NCBI RefSeq assembly: GCF_016583625.1
Contig: NZ_NRRN01000013.1
Location: 1 to 64,000, forward strand
DNA: 64,000 bases
Direction: 5' to 3'
DNA from: Halorhodospira abdelmalekii
GTDB lineage: Bacteria; Pseudomonadota; Gammaproteobacteria; Nitrococcales; Halorhodospiraceae
This document shows, piece by piece, positions 8,925 to 18,265 of this stretch. Under the pieces are notes generated by a model. It made no database searches and was not told the origin of the DNA. It saw only the letters and a list, made by a program, of their open reading frames with translations. The stretch's first letter is position 1. The number at the start of each line of letters is the position of its first letter. A program made the translations under genes and the position numbers.

Positions 8925-8945
8925 GCCGCGGGCCAGTCCCGCGGC
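8925..8945 (+). terminator. GC-rich hairpin after the ferredoxin gene
   Basis: GCCGCGGG and CCCGCGGC form an 8-bp perfect stem with a five-base loop, starting ten bases after the ferredoxin stop. There is no T-run after it, so it could act as a pause or mRNA-stabilising hairpin rather than a classic intrinsic terminator. The remaining bases to 9218 hold no gene that I can support. Confidence 0.45.
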
Positions 8946-9218
8946 GCCCGTCAGTGCGAAACACCGAGTGAACCACAAGCAAAACGCGTGAGCACGTCGA
9001 CAACCCGACGGTTTTCTAGCGGTTTTGACGGTTTGCGGCAATGGCTTGTAACAAAGGTGACAGTCGCGCAACAAAGTGGACAGCGCCTCGTGCTCCGCAT
9101 GAGGCCTCTGAATAGATTGGCGAACAGATTCGCGACCAGCGGTTGCGGCGTGAAGGCGCGCAGCCACGTGGCGGGTGTTCTCGTGGTACGCTAAGCGCAC
9201 AACGAGGAGCGCTCGCTA

Positions 9219-10937
9219 ATGCGGTTGCTTGACCGTTTCGTTATTCATCTGCTCGCCTATTGGCAGCATCCCCGTGGCCGCCGGTACTGGGTGGCTGTTG
9301 GTCTGGTGGCGGTGCTGGTCTTTGCTAGTGCGCTCTTCGTCTACGCCACCGGGGGCATAAAGTACGTCTTCGCTCACTCGATGTACCTACCGATCCTGCT
9401 CGCCGGGGCCGTCTTCGGCTGGCTTGGCGGAGTCGTGGCGGGAATCGCCGGTGGTTTAGCACTCGGCCCGTGGATGCCGATCGATACCACTACGGGCGAG
9501 ATGCAGGAGCCGCTTAACTGGATCTTTCGGGTAGGGCTCTTTGTCTTGGTGGGGCTGATTGTCGGGTTGTTGGTGGATGCGGTCGTTAAATTGCTCGGCC
9601 AAGATCCGGTCAGTGGTGCCCCCAGTCAGCTGCCGCTGCGCAACGATATACGCGAGCGCATCGACTCCCACGCCTCGGGTAAAGGCACGGACTTTTCTCT
9701 TATTTTGGTGGTCTTTGACAATCACTCCAGCCTGGTTAGCACCTTTGGCCCTGAGGTCGGCCTGCAGCTTGTGCGTGGTTTGGTCGAACGCCTGCAGAAA
9801 GCCGCCAACGGCCTCTCTAAGGTCTACCACATACACGGCGAGCACTTTGCACTGCTTTGTCGCAGTGATGCCGCTGGGCCGCTCCTGCGGCGCATCCATG
9901 AGAGTAGCCGCGAGCCGCTCAACGCCTCCGAAATCCCGCTCTATGTCAACTTGACCATCGGCCGAGCCGATTACCCGAGTCACGGCTGCGATCCCGATCA
10001 ACTCATTCAGCGTGCCACAATCGCTGCCGACACCGCTAAGCGTCGCGGTGAGAGCGAGGTGGCTTACGATATTCGCTACGACTACACGAATCAGCAGAAT
10101 CTGATCCTACTGAGCAGCTTCCGCAGTGCCTTGGCCTCCGAACAGGTCCGCCTTTACTATCAGCCGCAAATCGATCTGCGCAACGGACACGCCGTTATTG
10201 CAGTCGAGGCGCTGGTGCGGTGGCTCCATCCGGTCAGCGGGCTGTTGGCTCCAGGGGCCTTCGTGCCTCAAGTTGAGAAGACACATCTAATTCACGACCT
10301 AACCCGTTGGGTTATCGAGGCCGCGCTGCGTGATTTGCAGCGGTTTGAGGCGTACGGCTTGGGACTGAGAGTGGCGGTTAACGTCTCGACGCGTAACCTT
10401 CACGATCCGATGCTGCTGACGACGATCGACCACTGCCTGAAGGCGAGCGGTGTTGCCCCCGATCGGTTTGAACTCGAGGTGACCGAGTCGGCGGTACTGG
10501 CCGATCCCGATAAGGCGCAGCGCGTGCTGAACCAGGTCAGAGAGTGGGGCGTCGGTGTGGCCATTGACGATTTTGGCGCCGGCCAGACGAGTCTCGGCTA
10601 TCTGAAGCGGCTGCCGGCCTCCTGTCTGAAGATCGATCGCTCCTTTATCGGCCAAATCGCCGACAATACGGCCGATCAGCGGATCGTTGAGAGTGTCGTC
10701 ACATTGGCGCATCGACTCGACATGAAGGTTGTTGCCGAAGGCATTGAAGATGAAAGAACTCTGCTGCTGGTCGATGCATTGGGCTGTGACATCGCGCAAG
10801 GCTTTTTCATCGGCCGGCCGGGGCCGATTGAGCAGATCTTAGCTACGCTGGAGGGGGCCTGCGAAGAGCGGAGACGTGCTGCAGGGGCAGCAGATCTATG
10901 GTATACCGACGGGCGACCTGCTGCTGGTACGGAGTAA
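9219..10937 (+). CDS. membrane-bound degenerate GGDEF-EAL c-di-GMP phosphodiesterase
   Basis: About four N-terminal membrane segments (residues 20-125, MASE-like layout) precede a degenerate GGDEF domain (active-site motif replaced by IHGEHF) and a C-terminal EAL domain. The EAL domain keeps all the expected catalytic motifs: EALVRW, NVS, ELEVTES, DDFGAG, KIDRSFI, AEGIED and AQGFFIGRP. The protein therefore probably hydrolyses cyclic di-GMP and has lost cyclase activity; the GGDEF remnant may bind GTP as a regulator. GAGGAG lies nine bases before ATG. The neighbours do not reveal its pathway. Confidence 0.93.
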   Translation: MRLLDRFVIHLLAYWQHPRGRRYWVAVGLVAVLVFASALFVYATGGIKYVFAHSMYLPILLAGAVFGWLGGVVAGIAGGLALGPWMPIDTTTGEMQEPLNWIFRVGLFVLVGLIVGLLVDAVVKLLGQDPVSGAPSQLPLRNDIRERIDSHASGKGTDFSLILVVFDNHSSLVSTFGPEVGLQLVRGLVERLQKAANGLSKVYHIHGEHFALLCRSDAAGPLLRRIHESSREPLNASEIPLYVNLTIGRADYPSHGCDPDQLIQRATIAADTAKRRGESEVAYDIRYDYTNQQNLILLSSFRSALASEQVRLYYQPQIDLRNGHAVIAVEALVRWLHPVSGLLAPGAFVPQVEKTHLIHDLTRWVIEAALRDLQRFEAYGLGLRVAVNVSTRNLHDPMLLTTIDHCLKASGVAPDRFELEVTESAVLADPDKAQRVLNQVREWGVGVAIDDFGAGQTSLGYLKRLPASCLKIDRSFIGQIADNTADQRIVESVVTLAHRLDMKVVAEGIEDERTLLLVDALGCDIAQGFFIGRPGPIEQILATLEGACEERRRAAGAADLWYTDGRPAAGTE

Positions 10938-11014
10938 TACGGCAGATGGGGCGTCGAAAGGAACTTCCGGAGAACCCGATAGGGCTGGCCCCGACGCCTG
11001 ATCTTTCAACGAGC

Positions 11015-11030
11015 CGCCTCGTTCGAGGCG
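11015..11030. other. perfect inverted repeat before a small membrane gene
   Basis: CGCCTCG-TT-CGAGGCG lies 24 bases before the start of the 63-residue membrane protein and 78 bases after the EAL gene. It could be an operator or a terminator stem; no T-run follows. Confidence 0.4.
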
Positions 11031-11053
11031 CACAAGTTTACGGAGGCAGACCG

Positions 11054-11245
11054 ATGGCACAACAAGAGAAAGAAGAGAAGACACGGATGGCCGACGAGCG
11101 TATCGCACTGATCGTAGCTGGCTTTGCTGCGCTACTGACGGCCCTTGGGGCGACGGTGTTGAACTCCCTGCCGGTCGTCGCCGTCTTCGGCGGGCTGACT
11201 GTCTTGTCGCTCTTTTTCTTTATCGTAGCCTACTCAGTCCGCTAG
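11054..11245 (+). CDS. 63-residue two-helix membrane protein
   Basis: The ATG is preceded by GGAGG seven bases upstream, which decides the start inside a longer open frame. A charged N-terminus (AQQEKEEKTRMADER) is followed by two hydrophobic helices (about residues 18-37 and 41-60), ending in SVR. No family recognised. It could be a small inner-membrane regulator; it lies between a c-di-GMP phosphodiesterase and a deaminase but need not share an operon with either. Confidence 0.65.
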   Translation: MAQQEKEEKTRMADERIALIVAGFAALLTALGATVLNSLPVVAVFGGLTVLSLFFFIVAYSVR

Positions 11246-11380
11246 GCAGGATGAGGCGTCCGTCGTGCTGTTGTTCTGGTGTCGCGTGAGGTGTGCCACC
11301 CCCGCTGCACCACCGAAATAGGGGCTGCGGCGGCGTCTAGGGCGATGACCTGGGACGATGACTGGGGCATTTGAGTCACA

Positions 11381-11944
11381 ATGGATCTGCCCGAGCTGAG
11401 AATCCGGCTGCCGCAGTGGCTTCTCGATCAGCTCGGTGGCGCGTGGGAGCCACTGCCGAGCGCAGAGGCGCAGATGCGGTTTGTCATCGCCTTGGCCAGG
11501 GAGAATATTAGACAGGGCAGTGGGGGGCCCTTTGCGGCTGCGGTCTTCGACCCGCAGGGCAACCTGGTCGCCCCCGGCCTCAACATCGTCACCAGCAGCC
11601 GCTGCTCGATCATGCACGCCGAGATGTTGGCTCTGGCTTTAGCACAGCAGCGGCTTGGTAGCCACGACCTAAGCGATGGCGGGCGTCGGCACCTCACATT
11701 GGTGGCCTCGGCCGAACCCTGCGCGATGTGCTTGGGTGCTATCCCTTGGTCCGGCGTCGCTCGCCTTGTCGTCGGCGCCCGCGACGAGGATGTGCGTGCT
11801 ATCGGCTTTGATGAGGGCGCAAAACCGGAGCACTGGAGTGCTGCGCTCGCAAGCCGGGGGATCGAAGTCGAACGGGATCTGTTGCGCGCCGAAGCCATCG
11901 CAGTGCTCCGCGCCTACTCGGAGGCGGGGGGAGCGATCTATTAA
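11381..11944 (+). CDS. cytidine/guanine deaminase-family zinc enzyme
   Basis: The zinc and catalytic motifs of the CDA fold are present: His-Ala-Glu in MHAEMLAL and Pro-Cys-x2-Cys in AEPCAMCLG. The overall pattern (GGPFAAAVFDPQGNLV before HAE, a long C-terminal helix after) resembles nucleoside/guanine deaminases and tRNA-adenosine deaminase relatives. At 187 residues it is slightly longer than GuaD-type enzymes (about 155) because of an N-terminal 25-30-residue extension. The substrate is undecided; a purine-base or nucleoside deaminase in salvage is most likely. The ribosome site is weak. Confidence 0.85.
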   Translation: MDLPELRIRLPQWLLDQLGGAWEPLPSAEAQMRFVIALARENIRQGSGGPFAAAVFDPQGNLVAPGLNIVTSSRCSIMHAEMLALALAQQRLGSHDLSDGGRRHLTLVASAEPCAMCLGAIPWSGVARLVVGARDEDVRAIGFDEGAKPEHWSAALASRGIEVERDLLRAEAIAVLRAYSEAGGAIY

Positions 11945-12073
11945 GCGATACAAAGCGACTTCGCCGCCGAGTTCCTGGTGAGCATAAGGGAGCCTCGACG
12001 GAGGTAAGAGCACGCGCACCCACTCTTGCCTCGCACCTCCGGGGGTGCGCAAGGATTGACATAGGGTCATCAC

Positions 12074-13627
12074 CTAATCAGCTTCACTGCTGCCCCCGCC
12101 CCCGAATAGCTGTTCAACCGGGAAGCCCAGGATCAGATTCCCCCAGTGGTTGCCGGCGACAAAGACCGGAAGGGCGAGGTCACCTAAGACCTCTCCAGTG
12201 TCGCGCAGATTGATTTGGATCAAAAATGGCTGCCGATTGCGTGCACGATTGATCTCGACTCCGAGGGCATTAAAGAGGCGCATATGACGGCTTCGCGCGA
12301 TGTCAGTATCGCGGTTGTGGCTCGGTTCGTGCGAGAGCCAGCGGTGGTGAACCGGTAGATAACCGTTTGCATCCACCAGGGTGCTGTAGCTCGCTCCATC
12401 GAAGTCTTTAATCGTCTCGTCAATGGCATCCTGCATAGCTTGGCGCATCGCATCAAGGTAGCTGACCCGATACTTGGGCGGGTCGGTATCGGGTACCTTC
12501 TGGTAGTTGCGGTCGAAAATATCGGCACCCTGCGCATAGAGGCTCTCTAGCATCTCCTGCAGCCGATCACGGCTCCTTTCGCGGCGCTCTAATAATGCCT
12601 CCAGCGGTCCGTGCCCCGTGCGGACTCGACACAACTGGGCAAGATTACTCTCAAGAGTCTCTTGCAGGCGCCTTGATGAGTCGTCCGAAGAGGCCGCCTC
12701 AGCCTGCAAGGAATCACCCAGCTCCTTGATGTGATTGGCGTTGTCGTGGATTGAGCGGTTCGTGTAGGTGAGCTCCTCCATGGCCGTGCCGATCTGCTCG
12801 ATTTCGGCATAGTTGTGTTCCGAATCGTGCAAGAGGTGACGGAACGTCTCGGTTGCCTGACTGAGCACCTCTTGCGCATCGCTGGTATGCTGCGCAATAT
12901 CGGCCGCACCGGCCGAGGCACTCTCAACCAGCGCATTCATTTGATCGAGCGTCTTGCGGATCTCATTATTCGATTCAGAGACCTTGTTGGCGAGCGAACG
13001 AACCTCTTCGGCGACCACCGTAAAGCTCGCCCCCGACTCCCCGGCGCGCGCCGCCTCAATAGCCGCATTGAGCGCGAGCAGGTTAGTCTTTTTCGAGAAG
13101 TCGTGGACCATTTCGGAGATTCGCGCAATGTTTTGGGACGACTCCGATAACTGCCCAACATGCTCACGAAAGCTAGCGACCCGCTGATAGGCGCGATCCA
13201 ATCCATCGCTGGCTGAATCCAGGCGCTGGCCGGTATCGCGGGCGATCTCTACGGCTTTACGATTCGACTCCGATAAGCCTTCGGTGCGCCTAGCGATATC
13301 GGTCAGTGCCTGGCTGCTCTCCTCGGAGGCGCTGAAGATGCAGCTGGCGATCTCGACCTGCCGATCGGCATTGTAGCGGGCCATCTTTACGATCTGGCGC
13401 AAGCGCGCACCGACAAAGGCCGCCCGCAGCGAGCCGCCGCGAACCTTCTCTAGCAGTAGGCGGCTCGCGCGCCGCTCTCGCTCCTTAACCAGGTGGGCAG
13501 GATCTTGGCGAGAGGGTGGGGTCAGATCGAGCAATTCGCCATTGCCATCTCCGTTCTCAGAGCGCGGAACGGACGGCTCTTGACTTAAGCTTGGGGGGTG
13601 TAATTTAGATTTTTTTGAAAAAAACAT
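12074..13627 (-). CDS. cytoplasmic methyl-accepting chemotaxis protein with C-terminal sensor domain
   Basis: The 517-residue protein has no membrane segment. A coiled-coil signalling domain (about residues 80-345) includes the conserved hairpin tip: [18 protein letters not shown] followed by [12 protein letters not shown]. The C-terminal 150 residues ([18 protein letters not shown], then [11 protein letters not shown] and GNHWGNL) resemble a PAS-like sensor found at the end of other soluble chemoreceptors. It would signal to CheA/CheW, which are not in the window. The start MFFSKKSK sits on a T7-C-A7 tract, odd for this GC-rich genome; AAGG lies seven bases before ATG. The genes around it are unrelated to chemotaxis. 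Confidence 0.92.
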   Translation of the reverse strand: MFFSKKSKLHPPSLSQEPSVPRSENGDGNGELLDLTPPSRQDPAHLVKERERRASRLLLEKVRGGSLRAAFVGARLRQIVKMARYNADRQVEIASCIFSASEESSQALTDIARRTEGLSESNRKAVEIARDTGQRLDSASDGLDRAYQRVASFREHVGQLSESSQNIARISEMVHDFSKKTNLLALNAAIEAARAGESGASFTVVAEEVRSLANKVSESNNEIRKTLDQMNALVESASAGAADIAQHTSDAQEVLSQATETFRHLLHDSEHNYAEIEQIGTAMEELTYTNRSIHDNANHIKELGDSLQAEAASSDDSSRRLQETLESNLAQLCRVRTGHGPLEALLERRERSRDRLQEMLESLYAQGADIFDRNYQKVPDTDPPKYRVSYLDAMRQAMQDAIDETIKDFDGASYSTLVDANGYLPVHHRWLSHEPSHNRDTDIARSRHMRLFNALGVEINRARNRQPFLIQINLRDTGEVLGDLALPVFVAGNHWGNLILGFPVEQLFGGGGSSEAD

Positions 13628-14033
13628 AGCAAACCTTGAAATTCCTATTCGCGGGACTTCACTTCAATACCCCATCGTCTAACAGGGTAAACAAGGAGCC
13701 GACTTTGCGATTGATCATAGCATGCAATCTCCTCCTTTGTGGTCTTGCCCTTGCCGCATTCCGCTTCCAGCCCGGTCCATTGTGCTCCAGAAGAACCGGC
13801 AGGTCGTCCTTGCCGTCCTTCTCCATAATTGGCTTGGATGGTGCGTTCTCCACGAAAACCCCCGGTTGCTGGGACAGGTTGTAGTGGGGTATGCTGATTT
13901 CGTGGATAACAGTATGTGCCGAGGATGCGCAATTCCACATGTCCGATCAATCGTACCCACTCCGACTGCGTTGCTGCCCTCACTTCGGTACCAGCGAAGA
14001 GACAGCCGACTCCGCGGACTCCACGATGCCTCC
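13628..14033. other. 406-bp stretch without a convincing gene; boundary of compositional segment
   Basis: Several short open frames cross this region on both strands (for example minus 13659-13940, 93 codons, and the in-frame upstream extension of the next gene), but none has a ribosome site or a family I recognise. Base style changes here from the CGATCG-rich host pattern to that of the 14.0-20.6 kb segment. It may hold the promoter of the second MFP-RND pair and decayed coding sequence. Confidence 0.5.
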
Positions 14034-15104
14034 ATGTCCCTTATGTCCCCGCGGCTTCCCAGTCGCCTGATCATCCTCCTCCTGGTGGCTGCCCTCTGGC
14101 TGACTGCCTGCGGCGAGACGAATCAGGGCGATCACGTCGAAGAGGCCGAACGTGGTGTCCCGGTAGCCGCCACCGAGGTCCGGCCCCGGGATCTGTCGCG
14201 TAGCCTCACCCTTTCTGCCACTGTTGAACCCCGGGTCGTCGTCCGCCTGGCCAGCCGCACTCAGGGCACCATCGACCAGGTGCATGTGGAGGCGGGCGAC
14301 CGGGTCGACCGAGGTGATCTGCTGCTGGAGCTGGATCTCTCCGAACATCGAGCCGAGCTGGCCCGGACCCGGGCCCAGGAAGAGGAGGCTCAGCTGGAAT
14401 ACGACCGCAGCCAGCAACTGCGTGGCAAGGGTGTGGTCAGTGATGCCGATTTCCAGCGGGCTCGGGTGGCCCTGCAGATCCATCGCAGCCAGCGTCAGCT
14501 CTGGGAAACCCGCATCGCCTACGGCCGGGTGATGGCCCCGCGGGATGCCGTGATCACCGACCGCTTCGTGGAACCCGGCGAGGCGGTGGAGGCTCAGGAT
14601 ATCCTGTTTGAGCTGGCGGCCATGGATGAACTGGTGATGCGCCCCGGCGTCTCCGAGATGGACGTGGTGCACCTGGAGGTGGGCCAGAGCCTTCCCATCA
14701 CCCTGGATGCCTTGCCCGATGAGCCCCTGGAGGGGCGTATCCGCCGCATCTTCCCCATGGCCCAGACGGGCAGCCGTCTGGTGACCGTCGAAGTGGCACT
14801 GCCCGCCGATGCCACCGAGCGGGGTGTGCGCCCCGGTTTTCTCGGGCGCATTGCCACCCGCGTGGATGCTCGGCCCGAGGCCCTGGCTATTCCGGCAGCG
14901 GCCATCGGCGAGGAGGGCGATGAGCGCTACGTGTATCTGATTCGCGATGAGCGCCTGGAACGTCGCACCATCGACATCGGTGTGAGCCGGGGCCAGTGGA
15001 CCGAGGTGCTGGAGGGCCTGGAGGCTGGTGATGTGATCCTGGCCACCAATCCCATCGACATGAGTGACGGTACCCGCGTGCGCATCGTCGGGTGGCGGGG
15101 ATGA
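14034..15104 (+). CDS. second RND efflux periplasmic adaptor lipoprotein
   Basis: From MSLMSPRLPS a lipoprotein signal follows (IILLLVAALWLTAC). Then come the split lipoyl domain (LASRTQGTIDQVHVEAGD, then RVMAPRDAVITDRFVEPG), a short alpha-hairpin and beta-barrel/MP domains ending in VRIVGWRG. At about 356 residues it is a compact adaptor. The frame is open back to 13722, but the upstream 104 residues look non-coding; ATG 14034 or 14043 places the signal peptide at the N-terminus. It overlaps the pump gene by ATGA, so the two are co-translated. No outer-membrane channel or regulator gene accompanies this pair. Confidence 0.88.
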   Translation: MSLMSPRLPSRLIILLLVAALWLTACGETNQGDHVEEAERGVPVAATEVRPRDLSRSLTLSATVEPRVVVRLASRTQGTIDQVHVEAGDRVDRGDLLLELDLSEHRAELARTRAQEEEAQLEYDRSQQLRGKGVVSDADFQRARVALQIHRSQRQLWETRIAYGRVMAPRDAVITDRFVEPGEAVEAQDILFELAAMDELVMRPGVSEMDVVHLEVGQSLPITLDALPDEPLEGRIRRIFPMAQTGSRLVTVEVALPADATERGVRPGFLGRIATRVDARPEALAIPAAAIGEEGDERYVYLIRDERLERRTIDIGVSRGQWTEVLEGLEAGDVILATNPIDMSDGTRVRIVGWRG

Positions 15105-18100
15105 ATCTGTCCCATCTGTCCATCCGCCGGCCGGTCGGGACCCTGGCGCTGGCTTCGGTGGTGTTCGTGCTGGGACTGTTCTTCGTGGACCGGCTGCCCA
15201 TCGACCTGTTGCCCAATATCGAATATCCCCATATCCGCGTGACGGTGAACCACCCGGGCGTGGCCCCGGAGGTGATGGAGGAGCAGGTCACCCGGGTGCT
15301 GGAGCGCAACCTGGCGGCCACCGAAAACCTCACCCGCATCTACAGTCGGGCCTCGGAGGGGCGCACCAACGTCAACCTGCTGTTCGAGTACGGCACCAAC
15401 CTGGACCTGGCCCTGCAGGACGCCTCGCGGTATCTGGAGCTGGCCCGCACCCAGTTGCCACCGGATATCGAGCCCCCCCGACTGTACAAGTTCGACCCCT
15501 CCCAGGATCCGGTCTGGCAGGCGGGTTTCAGTTCCACGGTGCGCTCCGAGGTGGAGGTGCGCGACTGGGTCGAGAATCGCCTGGCGCCCCAGTTGCTGGC
15601 CATTCATGGCGTCTCCGGCGTCGAGGCGGCCGGGGGCATGGTGCGCGAGATGGAGGTGATCGTCGACCAGCTGCGGCTGCGATCCTATGGCCTGACCATG
15701 AAGGATCTCATCGACACCCTTGAGGCGGAGAACGTGGATATCGCCGCCGGCTGGGTGACCGGTGAGCGCTTTGATGTGATGGCCAAGACGGATGGGCTGT
15801 TCACCTCGGTAGCGGACATCGAGAACGTCCTCATCGATCTGCCGGGGGATCGCGGTGAGCGTATCCGCCTGTCGGATGTGGCCAGCGTGCGGGACGGACA
15901 GCGGGAGCAACGGCTGTTCGTGCGCCTCAATGGCACCCCGGCGGCGCAGATCTCCGTGTTCAAGCTGCCCGAGGCCAACACGGTGGAGGTGGTGGATCAG
16001 GTGCAGGCCACCCTGGCGCGCCTGGAACGATCCGGTTACATCCCCGAGGACATCGCCTACCAGGCGACCACCGATCCGGCCTTCTTCATTCGCGGTGCCA
16101 TCGGCAGTGTGGCCACGGCGGCCATCCTGGGCGGGGTGCTGGCCATGCTCATGGTGTTGCTGTTCCTGGGGAGCCTGCGCAAGGGGTTCGTGATCGGGTT
16201 GTCCATCCCCATCGCCATCATGGCGGCGTTTGCCCTGATGGGGGCCAGCGGCCTTACGCTCAACATCATCAGCCTGGGTGGGCTCGCCCTGGGGGTCGGC
16301 CTGCTGGTGGACAATGCCATCGTCATGCTGGAGAACATCTACCGGCACCGGGAGCAGTTGGGTAAGTCCTCCCGGGGGTCGGCCCTGGATGGCTCCCGCG
16401 AGGTGGTCTCGGCCATTACCGCCTCCACCCTCACCAACCTGGCGGCGGTGCTCCCCTTTTTGCTCATCACGGGTATCGCGGCGCTGATCTTCAGGGACCT
16501 GATCCTCACCATCGCCTTTGCCATCATCGCCACCCTGGCCGCCGCCCTGACCCTGGTGCCGATGCTGGCAGCCCTGCTGGGTGAGGTGCGATTCACGAGC
16601 GGTCTGGAGCACAGCCGTCCACTGCGTGCCTTCAATCGAGGAATCGGCCATCTGCGGCGTGGCTATCGACGCCTCCTGCCCCGGGTATTGCGTTGGCGTT
16701 GGGCGGTGGTGGGGCTGGCCGGCACGGCCCTGGTGGGGGGCTGGCTGGTTTCCACGCAGCTGGGTAATGAGTTTCTGCCTCAGGTGGATGACGGCAATGT
16801 GGGCGTGCGCATGGTGCTACCGCCGGGGACGCCGCCTCAGGAGACCGATGCGGCGGTGCGCCAGATCGAGCAGCGTCTGCAGGATCTGCCCCATGTGGAA
16901 ACGGTGTTCAGCATGGTGGGTGGGCATCTGAGCGGGGGCATCATCAACGAGCGACCCGGTACCGCCAACCTGCGTGTGCAACTCACGCCCGCCCGGGATC
17001 GCCCCGGCACCTCGGCGGGTGAGTGGGTGGCCGATGCCCAGCAGGCACTGGATGAGCTGGATCTGCCGGGGGCCCGCATTACTGTGCGCCCCCCCTCCAT
17101 TCCCGGGCTGCGATTCGGCACCGGTGACGCGGATCTGGAGGTGGGCATCGTCGGCGAGGATCTGGATCAGCTGCAGCGACTGGCGGGGGAGGTGAGCGCC
17201 CGACTGGAGGGCATCGCAGGTCTGGAAGGCGTGGAGGTGGGGCGCGAGGACCGCAGCCCGCTGCTGCGGATCATCGTCGATCGGGAACGGGCGGCGGACC
17301 TGGGGCTGCGTGTCTCGGAAGTGGGCGGGGCCATTCGCGACGCCGTGGACGGCGCCGTTCCGACGCGTTTTCTCACCCAGAATCAGGAGTACGATGTGCG
17401 CGTGCGTCTGCCCCAGGAGATGGTGGCCGACACCGAGGCCCTGGGGGGCATGCTGCTGTTCCGCCAGGCGGGTGAGCCGGTCCTCCTGCGCGACGTGGCG
17501 CGGTTTGAACTGGGCGAGGGACCGGCCCATATCGAGCGGGAAAACCAGAGCCGCATCGCCCGGGTGAACGGGGACATCAACACGGCCGTGGCGGACACCG
17601 GCACCATCATGGCGCAGGTGGAAGAACGCCTGGCGGATCTGGAACTGCCGGATGATTACAGCCTGATCTTCTCGGGCCAGTGGGAGACCATCCAGGAGAC
17701 CCAGCGGGAGTTGCTGACCGTGGTATTGCTGGCGGTCTTTCTGGTGTTCGTGGTGCTGGCGGTGCAGTACGAGCGCCTCAGCAATCCCCTGGTGATCCTG
17801 TCGGCGGCGCCCCTGTCGCTGGTGGGGGTGGTGAGCATATTGTGGCTCACGCAGACGCCCCTATCGGCACCGGTGATGATTGGTGTGGTGTTGCTGATCG
17901 GCATCGTGGTGAACAACGCCATCCTTTTGGTGGAGTACATCGAGATCGGTCGACGGGTGCAGGGGCTGGGGTTGGCCCGCGCCGTGGTGCGCGCCGGCGG
18001 CGTCCGCCTGCGGCCCATCCTGATGACCACATCGACCACCGTGCTGGGCATGACACCGCTGGCTACCGGCATGGGTTCGGGCACGGAGATCATGCAGCCC

Positions 18101-18265
18101 CTGGCCCTGACAGTGATCGGGGGGTTGCTGGTGTCCATGCTGCTGACGTTGCTTGTGGTGCCGTGCCTGTATCTGATCCTGGGAGGGGCTGCGCAGGGGA
18201 TGAAACGGATGCTGATGGGGCACGCCGACCCCTCATCCCCTGGTCCCTCCACTACCGCAGGATGA
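15101..18265 (+). CDS. second RND efflux pump, HAE1 family
   Basis: The 1054-residue pump begins MNLSHLSIRRPVGTLALAS and shows two sets of membrane helices with two large periplasmic loops. TM4 reads GLLVDNAIVMLENIYRH and TM10 reads IVVNNAILLVEYIE, so the AcrB-type Lys is replaced by Asn. This places it in the broad HAE1 subgroup with VDNAI/VNNAI signatures rather than with AcrB itself. The ATG overlaps the adaptor stop (ATGA). Its 3' end overlaps the convergent uspA gene by 14 bases. Codon style is more GC-ending than in the flanking host genes, consistent with acquisition. Substrate unknown; it would need a channel encoded elsewhere. Confidence 0.95.
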   Translation: MNLSHLSIRRPVGTLALASVVFVLGLFFVDRLPIDLLPNIEYPHIRVTVNHPGVAPEVMEEQVTRVLERNLAATENLTRIYSRASEGRTNVNLLFEYGTNLDLALQDASRYLELARTQLPPDIEPPRLYKFDPSQDPVWQAGFSSTVRSEVEVRDWVENRLAPQLLAIHGVSGVEAAGGMVREMEVIVDQLRLRSYGLTMKDLIDTLEAENVDIAAGWVTGERFDVMAKTDGLFTSVADIENVLIDLPGDRGERIRLSDVASVRDGQREQRLFVRLNGTPAAQISVFKLPEANTVEVVDQVQATLARLERSGYIPEDIAYQATTDPAFFIRGAIGSVATAAILGGVLAMLMVLLFLGSLRKGFVIGLSIPIAIMAAFALMGASGLTLNIISLGGLALGVGLLVDNAIVMLENIYRHREQLGKSSRGSALDGSREVVSAITASTLTNLAAVLPFLLITGIAALIFRDLILTIAFAIIATLAAALTLVPMLAALLGEVRFTSGLEHSRPLRAFNRGIGHLRRGYRRLLPRVLRWRWAVVGLAGTALVGGWLVSTQLGNEFLPQVDDGNVGVRMVLPPGTPPQETDAAVRQIEQRLQDLPHVETVFSMVGGHLSGGIINERPGTANLRVQLTPARDRPGTSAGEWVADAQQALDELDLPGARITVRPPSIPGLRFGTGDADLEVGIVGEDLDQLQRLAGEVSARLEGIAGLEGVEVGREDRSPLLRIIVDRERAADLGLRVSEVGGAIRDAVDGAVPTRFLTQNQEYDVRVRLPQEMVADTEALGGMLLFRQAGEPVLLRDVARFELGEGPAHIERENQSRIARVNGDINTAVADTGTIMAQVEERLADLELPDDYSLIFSGQWETIQETQRELLTVVLLAVFLVFVVLAVQYERLSNPLVILSAAPLSLVGVVSILWLTQTPLSAPVMIGVVLLIGIVVNNAILLVEYIEIGRRVQGLGLARAVVRAGGVRLRPILMTTSTTVLGMTPLATGMGSGTEIMQPLALTVIGGLLVSMLLTLLVVPCLYLILGGAAQGMKRMLMGHADPSSPGPSTTAG

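Noticed and set aside
13722-14033. Upstream in-frame extension of the second adaptor gene
   Set aside because: It would bury the lipoprotein signal 110 residues inside the protein; the added residues look non-coding.
14927-16651. 574-codon minus-strand open frame opposite the second RND pump
   Set aside because: His/Gln/Arg-rich composition typical of antisense translation; the plus-strand pump is unequivocal.
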